DNA of 64,000 bases from Luteolibacter rhizosphaerae (lineage in GTDB: Bacteria > Verrucomicrobiota > Verrucomicrobiia > Verrucomicrobiales > Akkermansiaceae). Below the pieces are notes generated by a model. That model ran no database searches. It worked only from the letters and a program-made list of their open reading frames with translations, and had not been told where the DNA came from. Positions 59,301-64,000 of this stretch are shown in pieces; position 1 is the first letter of the stretch, and every line of letters starts with the position of its first letter. Both the position numbers and the translations under genes were made by a program. The DNA lies in the NCBI RefSeq assembly GCF_025950095.1, contig NZ_JAPDDR010000001.1, positions 372,001 to 436,000 of the forward strand. The letters run 5' to 3'.

Positions 59301-62300
59301 CGAGGTGGTGCTGCGCTATGGCCGGGCCGGTGAGAATGCTAGCTCCCCGGTGCTGACGGCCCCCGTACTCGATGCCCCGGTGGTGTATGGAGAATGGATC
59401 GTGAGCGGCGATGAGAACCGCCGTCTCGTCCCGCGGTCGGGGGGGCTGCAGCCGGTGCGTCCCGTGCTGACGGAGAGCGGTGCGGAGTGGATTCACAAGA
59501 GGGCGCGGGTGCTTGCGGCGCTTGTGCTCTTCGCGACGACGCTGGGTCTCGTCCTGCTTCGCCTGCCGAAGGCGAAACTCGCGGGGGTGGTTTCTTTGGC
59601 GGTCGCTTCCACAGGGGCTTTCGTGCTGGCGCTCCGAGCCTTGGAGGAAAGGAGGGTGAATCTCGGGACTTTGGAGTTCGCCATGCCGGTGGTACCGGCT
59701 TCCGATCCACTGACGATCGAGCTCCGGAATGTATCTCCTTGGCTCGCGATGCTGAGCGGGTGGGGGATCGTTCTGATCGTCGCCGGTATCGCGTTGCTGG
59801 TGTATTCTTTCCTGCGCTCGCGTCATGCCGCCTATACTCTCCCCGGCGGCCTGGCCTTGATCGCGCTTGGCCTGCTGGCGCAGCGGATGGGCGCGGTGCC
59901 TTTGTTCGCTGGCTTCGGCGTGGTGCTGCTCTTGGGCAAGGTGCTACCAGGTCTGGCAGGTTATTTGAGACGTCCTCCCGTGGCCGCTACAGCTTTGGTC
60001 ATGCTGGCAATCTGCTTGGGCCAAGCGCGCGGGGAACAAGCGGTGATAGCACCTCCGGTGCCGGAACCTGCAAGCGCTGCGGAGTCGATGACGCAGACTT
60101 GGAGCATCGCGGATGGCCGCTTGAGCGGGGAGATCGTGGTGGTGGGTCGAGGGAAGACCGACGAGCGCTTCCTGCTGCTCAAGCCCCCGGCAGTATTGAC
60201 CGCTTTCGAGGGCGAGGGCTGGCGCGTGGTGAAGGCACCCTATGGGGCCGAGGAGGCCTACTATCTGGTGGCGACCGCGGATGGCAAGATGAGCGGCAAG
60301 GCCACCTTCGAGATGCCGCTGCCGGATCCCCAGGGAGGCTGGCAGTTGCCCTCCGGTCCCGCTGCGGTGCAGCGGATCGCGGTGCGCTGGAACCAAGCGG
60401 GCTGGGATTTTGAATCGCCGCAGGCTGCCAAAATAACAGGGGTGGAAGTAGAAGGCGGCAGCGGGGCCGAGTTGATCCTGGAGCCATCTGAAAACACGCT
60501 GCTGCGTGCCCGCCCGAAGCAACGCGACGCGGCGGCAGAGGCCACACAGTTCTTCGTGGAGGTGTCCGATCTTTATCTGCCCGGCCCCGGCGTGGTGAGC
60601 GGGCGGCATATGATCGCGGTGCGTCCTTCGCGCGGAGTGGTGCGGGAGTTGGTCGCAGTGATTCCGGAAGGCTTCACGGTGGGCGAAGTGGGAGGCGGCC
60701 CGGCGGGAAGCTGGCGCTTCAATCCGGAGAATCGCGAGCTGAGGATCGCGATCGAGCCGGCGCAGGATCAGCCCTTCACAGTATCGATTGCCACACAGCG
60801 CGGCACGGCCGCCCTACCCGTCGATCTCTCGCTTTCGCCGCTGGTGGTGAAGGGCGCGGCAGGTGCTGTCGGGCTGTTAGGTCTGGGCCTGGGTGAAGAC
60901 GCGCAGGCGGAGAGCGTGGTGGCAAAGGGGATGAGCGATGTGAACTTGGACGACTTCAGCGCGGCGCTGCTGCCGCGGGATCGCGAGGGAAGAACTTTGG
61001 CGGTTCTACACCGTGCGTTCCGTCATGCGGGTGCCGCGGCGGAGGTGACTCTGCGGGTGTCGCCGGTCGCTGCGGAGATCCGTGCGACGACGAGTCAGAC
61101 ACTGTCATTGGGAGAAGACCGGATGGTCCTGGCGGTGGATCTTGTCGCGGCGATCACGCGGGCGGGGGTATTCAAGTTGGAGTTGGAGATTCCGCAGGGT
61201 TTCGAGATCGAGGGTGTCACGGGCGCCGCGCTGGCGCATTGGGCGGAGTCGCAGGAAGAAAAGGCGCGGGTGCTGAACCTGCACTTGAACGGGCGTACGT
61301 TGGGCGAGCAGTCGTTCGCGATCATGATGGTCGCCGCGTCCCCGGGCTCGCAGGCGAATTGGAGCGTGCCACGGGTGATCTTGCGCGGGGCATCGCGCCA
61401 GACCGGCACATTGACCGTGGTGCCGGATCGCGGCTTGCAAGTGCGGGCCGTGTCGCGCGGGAATGTCTCGCAACTTGATCCGCGGGAATCCGGTGCGTCC
61501 CGGCCGGGAAGTCTGGCTTTTAACCTGTTGCAGGCCGATTGGTCGCTGGTGTTGGCGATCGCAAAGCTGGATCCCTGGGTGACGGCGCAGATCCTGCACG
61601 AAGTGACACTGCGCGAGGGGCAGACCCTGTCGCGCGTGAGGCTGGCCTACAAAATTGAAAATGCCGCGATGAAGGCACTGCGGGTGAGGATCCCGGGCCT
61701 GGATGCAAGTGCTGCGGCGACGGTGCGTGCGAGCGGTCCGGCGGTGGGCGATTTCGTGCCCGTGGCTGGAGAGGAGGGGCTGTGGGAAGTCCGCTTCCAG
61801 CGGGGCATCGCCGGGGAGACGAAGGTGGACATCGAGTTCCAGCGGCAAACCCCGGGAGAGACGGTGGAGATCGCTCCGGTGGTGCCGGTGGAAGTACGGC
61901 AGAATTTGTACTTCGTCGCGGTGCGGACGGGAGGGCGCTTGGAGATCGCACAGCGGTCGGCCCCGCGGGGCTGGCAGCGTAGCGAGTGGAGCGTGGTGCC
62001 GGAGAGCCTGCGCGAGAGCGGGGCCATGCCGGCGGAGGTTTTCCGGGTGGCGGAGTCCGAGGGGCCCTTGGCTCTCACGCTGAAGCGTCACGAGATCGCG
62101 GACACTCTCAAACTGAGGGTGGAGCGGGGGACGCTCACGACCTTGGTTTCGGCGGAAGAGGCGGCGCTGACCGCGGTGGATCTGGCCGTGCGGGTGGTCG
62201 AGAAGGGGACGCTGAAGCTGACCTTGCCGAAGGGTGCTTCGCTCTACAGCGTGCTGGTGAATGAAGACGGCGTGCCGCTGGTGCGGGATGGAGACCAGTG

Positions 62301-63159
62301 GTTGTTCCATGTCTATCCGGCTCCGGAGGGCGATCGCCCGGCTTCGGTGCGCTTCGTCTACGCCATGGCCGGGGGAGCGACGACGCTGGACGGTCCGATG
62401 CTGGATATCCCGTTGGAGAACTTGTCTTGGCGGGTGATCCTGCCGAAGGGCTGGCATCTGGCAGATCATTCGGGCGACTTCGACCTGCAGCAACAGAAGG
62501 CGGCGGCGAAGGCGGAGGACTACAGCAGTTTCGTGGGACGGAAGCGGGCCGCGGGCAAGCAGGAGGCGGTGGCACTGCTCGACCAGGCGAATCAATGGCT
62601 GCAGGCGGGAGAACAGGAGAAGGCGGGACAGGCCTTGAGCAAGGCGGCGCGGAACGGCTTGCTGGACGAAGCTTCGAACGAGGATGCACGGGTACAGCTC
62701 CGCAATCTCAAGACCCAGCAAGCAACGCTGGCGCTGAACACGCGCAGACAGCGCATGTATCTGGAAAATGTCTCCGAAGTTCAGGTGGGGAACAAGCAAC
62801 TGGAGCAGGCGGCGCAGGAGAACCCGCTGCTGCAAGGCCAGACAAAGTATGATCCGAAGCAGTTCGACCGTCTGTTAGAGGGCAACACGGTGGATGAGAA
62901 CACCGCGATGAAGGCGATCGCGAACCGGATCGTGAACCAGCAACTGGCCGCGGATCCGGCACCGCCGGCGCTTGACGTGACCCTGCGCGAGGCCGGAACC
63001 GTGCTCGACTTCAAGCGCAGCGTGCAGGTGGACGGCGGCAAGGCGATGCAACTCAAGCTGGAAATCCAGAGGGACTACCGCGGCGGCTGGATCTATGCGG
63101 TCCTGCTCTCCGTGCTGGGTGCCGTGGTGGTGGGCAGGATTGCCCGACCTGGTGTGTAA
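56362..63159 (+). CDS. Giant 2265-residue extracytoplasmic/membrane protein, function unknown
   Basis: A signal-type helix lies near residues 20-33 ('WMAALCSALVLLAPAQDAQG'). Residues about 40-1040 are beta-rich with Gly-Glu-hydrophobic alternation ('VEGPGEILAVKGAQVLAWSV', 'VEVPEDFAVAAVEGAGVADY'). About six membrane helices follow (about 1047-1220). A second beta-rich half runs from about 1240 to 2030 and repeats the same 'IPEGF.V..V.G' phrases, and a helical TPR-like stretch leads to a last helix near 2240-2260 with an Arg tail. No enzyme motif is visible. The two halves look related, suggesting an internal duplication. A start 36 codons upstream would remove the signal peptide and is rejected. 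It follows the vWA gene by 245 bp. Confidence 0.85.
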   Translation: MKPYSSLARLLPEGRAIRSWMAALCSALVLLAPAQDAQGDPVILVPAKVAEKPAPLFFSAETSSVVNVFTNRTEHVISAKLKVHQGRPETLSIGLNGEGEITGVTGEALAGWTVRKESDGRRFLDVKPVLPAVGSADPVPMEFNFTIMAVHGIPAKKAGESFALLHPSAGAAVGFTGTLELRGDGDALARVVEASGLQPLQGMPDRFFTGSGTLKVMIGLKSSAARPVELANVTLEGKPAADLSGISFVLRGEMKVARAGEAIVLLDGAALSGAPAGEGWFTRLKKQGDDFVHELVGEKEGSFPIELAFEAPLTRQGDWRTVNFRVHGGAVVPVRIAGLPEGVSFDPSQPVVPERRNGEWTGFLPAAGSAAFAWKSGREEGEGALFFNSTEISDTRVGAGLAKRYAQINFQVLQGKLDVLRVRVEGPGEILAVKGAQVLAWSVSEEAGARMLEVRLSRPIEAEGSIVIEAQSSIGAFPAALEPMRFSPQGVLSHRGFLRIANDGAVRLEIAAARGLMQLSPGQFPWTKENESFRQAFVYRFPAADHAYEIRASQVLPEVSLNEVTIHEQAETDRRILADLELDIREAPLREWIVEVPEDFAVAAVEGAGVADYSLASEAKEGKRELKILFREALIGRHLVSLRLEKNLAAAGGEWVLPVLGHPGAKSARGYVGVVAAAGFRVVPGGTEGLAETPPDYFPKKQAGLQQAFRIREGKWSATMRLEALGQSVQADVFHLYSLKEGAVSGSVLVNYFVVGAPTSQWRIRVPEALGNVEVTGQNVGRDWRREGDVLIIPLARPVLGAGTVLVTFEQPMSSRGGELSPGEVRPLDVQSERGHVQVVSPLQVNYEVTRSEGAVLKLDPSELPAEYRLLSSGPTLAAWQYTAADVSLGMKIEWYAPGETESLVVDRAELASRVSRDGETVTDVRFFVKARGQAVLRAKLPKHANLWETKVDGVNVTARIDGEATLVPLPARADPNDPIEVVLRYGRAGENASSPVLTAPVLDAPVVYGEWIVSGDENRRLVPRSGGLQPVRPVLTESGAEWIHKRARVLAALVLFATTLGLVLLRLPKAKLAGVVSLAVASTGAFVLALRALEERRVNLGTLEFAMPVVPASDPLTIELRNVSPWLAMLSGWGIVLIVAGIALLVYSFLRSRHAAYTLPGGLALIALGLLAQRMGAVPLFAGFGVVLLLGKVLPGLAGYLRRPPVAATALVMLAICLGQARGEQAVIAPPVPEPASAAESMTQTWSIADGRLSGEIVVVGRGKTDERFLLLKPPAVLTAFEGEGWRVVKAPYGAEEAYYLVATADGKMSGKATFEMPLPDPQGGWQLPSGPAAVQRIAVRWNQAGWDFESPQAAKITGVEVEGGSGAELILEPSENTLLRARPKQRDAAAEATQFFVEVSDLYLPGPGVVSGRHMIAVRPSRGVVRELVAVIPEGFTVGEVGGGPAGSWRFNPENRELRIAIEPAQDQPFTVSIATQRGTAALPVDLSLSPLVVKGAAGAVGLLGLGLGEDAQAESVVAKGMSDVNLDDFSAALLPRDREGRTLAVLHRAFRHAGAAAEVTLRVSPVAAEIRATTSQTLSLGEDRMVLAVDLVAAITRAGVFKLELEIPQGFEIEGVTGAALAHWAESQEEKARVLNLHLNGRTLGEQSFAIMMVAASPGSQANWSVPRVILRGASRQTGTLTVVPDRGLQVRAVSRGNVSQLDPRESGASRPGSLAFNLLQADWSLVLAIAKLDPWVTAQILHEVTLREGQTLSRVRLAYKIENAAMKALRVRIPGLDASAAATVRASGPAVGDFVPVAGEEGLWEVRFQRGIAGETKVDIEFQRQTPGETVEIAPVVPVEVRQNLYFVAVRTGGRLEIAQRSAPRGWQRSEWSVVPESLRESGAMPAEVFRVAESEGPLALTLKRHEIADTLKLRVERGTLTTLVSAEEAALTAVDLAVRVVEKGTLKLTLPKGASLYSVLVNEDGVPLVRDGDQWLFHVYPAPEGDRPASVRFVYAMAGGATTLDGPMLDIPLENLSWRVILPKGWHLADHSGDFDLQQQKAAAKAEDYSSFVGRKRAAGKQEAVALLDQANQWLQAGEQEKAGQALSKAARNGLLDEASNEDARVQLRNLKTQQATLALNTRRQRMYLENVSEVQVGNKQLEQAAQENPLLQGQTKYDPKQFDRLLEGNTVDENTAMKAIANRIVNQQLAADPAPPALDVTLREAGTVLDFKRSVQVDGGKAMQLKLEIQRDYRGGWIYAVLLSVLGAVVVGRIARPGV

Positions 63160-63168
63160 GAAGAGGTC

Positions 63169-63903
63169 TTACTCGTTCTTCATCGTCTCCAGATCCTTGT
63201 TCAGGAGTTCGTCAGGCTTGAGATCGATGAGGCGCTTGGCCTTCGAGAGATCTTTCTCGATGGCCGAGCGGAGGCTGCCATCGGTGGATTTGGTGCCGAT
63301 CACCTTGCCTTCGGGATCGGTGAGGACGAGGACGTAGGACTCGTATTGATAGCCACCGATATTGCCGTAGCCCTTGTTGTCGCTGTCGTAGCTGGTCTTG
63401 AAGCCGAGGACGTCGGTCTCGAAGGTTTTGTTGGCAGGCACGGAGAACTCGAAATTGTGATTCGCCATCACCTTGAAGAAACCGTCGTTGCGGCGGTTCT
63501 GGCCGAAGTAGACCACGTAGCCCTTCGAGGCGGGATAGTTGATCCGGGTGCTGAGATTGCGGATCTTCACCTTTGAGGAGACGGTCTGGTTGACCATGTA
63601 GTAGCCCTGCTTGTCGCGCTTGTTGGAGATCACGACTTCGATGTCGATCTTCGGCAGGCGCGCGGGGAGTCCTTGGCCTTCCTCGCGGATCTTCTCTTGG
63701 GACGAGGCGTCGAACTTTCCGATCGGAAGCGTGTGTTCCTTGGCCTCCTTGCCCGCGGCGATGAAGGTGACACTATCTCCTTCAACAGCGACGAGTTCGA
63801 TCTTCAGCGGCTTGCCCTCGGTATTGCGGACTTCGAGGGTCGGGCCGGCGATGGCCGGAAGCACGGAGAGCGTGGCAAGCGCGAGGAGGAGATTCGCTTT
63901 CAT
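63169..63903 (-). CDS. Hypothetical secreted protein with SHD1-like N-terminus
   Basis: 244 residues with a signal peptide (KANLLLALATLSVLPAIAG). The first mature 50 residues, 'TLEVRNTEGKPLKIELVAVE' and 'SVTFIAAGKEAKEHTLPIGK', resemble the SLA1-homology-1 domain common in Planctomycetes and Verrucomicrobia exported proteins. The rest is beta-rich with many Tyr/Asn ('YYMVNQTVSSKVKIRNLSTR') and ends in a charged helix. Function is not known. It converges with the giant gene across nine bases. Confidence 0.72.
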   Translation of the reverse strand: MKANLLLALATLSVLPAIAGPTLEVRNTEGKPLKIELVAVEGDSVTFIAAGKEAKEHTLPIGKFDASSQEKIREEGQGLPARLPKIDIEVVISNKRDKQGYYMVNQTVSSKVKIRNLSTRINYPASKGYVVYFGQNRRNDGFFKVMANHNFEFSVPANKTFETDVLGFKTSYDSDNKGYGNIGGYQYESYVLVLTDPEGKVIGTKSTDGSLRSAIEKDLSKAKRLIDLKPDELLNKDLETMKNE

Positions 63904-63961
63904 CGCCGCCGCTTATATCTCGCGGTGATAGGGCGAAGAAGTGAAAAAGGCGTGAAGGATT

Positions 63962-64000
63962 CTACTTCCAGCGCGCGATCTCCGCTTTCACGTTTTCCAC
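63962..64000 (-). CDS. C-terminal end of a gene continuing outside the window
   Basis: The last twelve codons read VENVKAEIARWK followed by TAG, on the minus strand. This composition is that of a normal C-terminal helix. The gene runs past the right edge, so neither its product nor its frame can be confirmed. It lies upstream of the SHD1-like gene on the same strand with a 58-base gap. Confidence 0.4.
   Translation of the reverse strand: MENVKAEIARWK

Noticed and set aside
61105-62835. Minus-strand open frame of 576 codons inside the giant gene
   Set aside because: His/Arg/Leu-rich product with no motif; it is a shadow of the plus-strand gene with clear protein structure.

Overview
The window is GC-rich chromosomal DNA with a housekeeping backbone (recR, lipA, murA, prmC, tatC, yicC, ribH, nusB, aguA/aguB, a tRNA-Arg). 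It suggests a Verrucomicrobiota bacterium, probably Verrucomicrobiaceae or a Luteolibacter-like relative. The evidence is a PEP-CTERM protein, an ECF sigma factor next to a Ser/Thr kinase, secreted proteins with a C-terminal 'FFRL'-type domain, VanW-glycosyltransferase and CAP-domain proteins, and long extracytoplasmic proteins of unknown function. This placement is inferred from gene content; no 16S gene or complete phylogenetic marker is present.

Layout. 1-9.2 kb: end of recR, a methyltransferase, a ParDE-like toxin-antitoxin pair, lipA, a PEP-CTERM protein, a minus-strand murA-prmC-M20 deacylase run, a frameshifted YiiX-like hydrolase, a MauE/DoxX membrane protein and a CAP lipoprotein. 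9.2-18.2 kb: a signalling island. It holds a tiny isolated HisKA protein, a 2088-residue soluble hybrid kinase with eleven near-identical 92-residue poly-HAMP repeats, and a translationally coupled second hybrid kinase. 18.2-21.9 kb: a sugar module with a GntR/LacI-type repressor divergent from a PfkB sugar kinase and a sugar-porter MFS transporter, closed by a clear terminator. 22-26.3 kb: small stress-type and hypothetical proteins and tRNA-Arg(TCT). 26.3-30.4 kb: an L,D-transpeptidase overlapping a VanW-glycosyltransferase fusion, then an M32 carboxypeptidase. 30.4-35.7 kb: a secreted serine hydrolase with BTRD-type repeats, an ECF sigma factor and a Ser/Thr kinase. 35.7-45.2 kb: agmatine deiminase and N-carbamoylputrescine amidase (a two-step agmatine-to-putrescine route split over about 8 kb), plus ADP-ribosylglycohydrolase, Tat-exported phosphoesterase, metalloprotease and transporter genes. 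45.2-49.4 kb: tatC flanked by two decayed genes. 49.4-51.8 kb: yicC, ribH, nusB.

51.98-63.16 kb is the most unusual locus. Three genes in the same direction encode an ECF sigma factor, a membrane-anchored 1166-residue protein (anti-sigma-like N-terminus, TPR, YfbK-type vWA domain), and a 2265-residue signal-peptide protein. The last has two extracytoplasmic-looking halves of about 1000 residues separated by a membrane block. I read it as a candidate sigma/anti-sigma-controlled envelope system with no function I can name. Three independent reading-frame breaks (near 7866, 45780 and 48745) and one in-frame stop (45313) deserve checking against raw reads.
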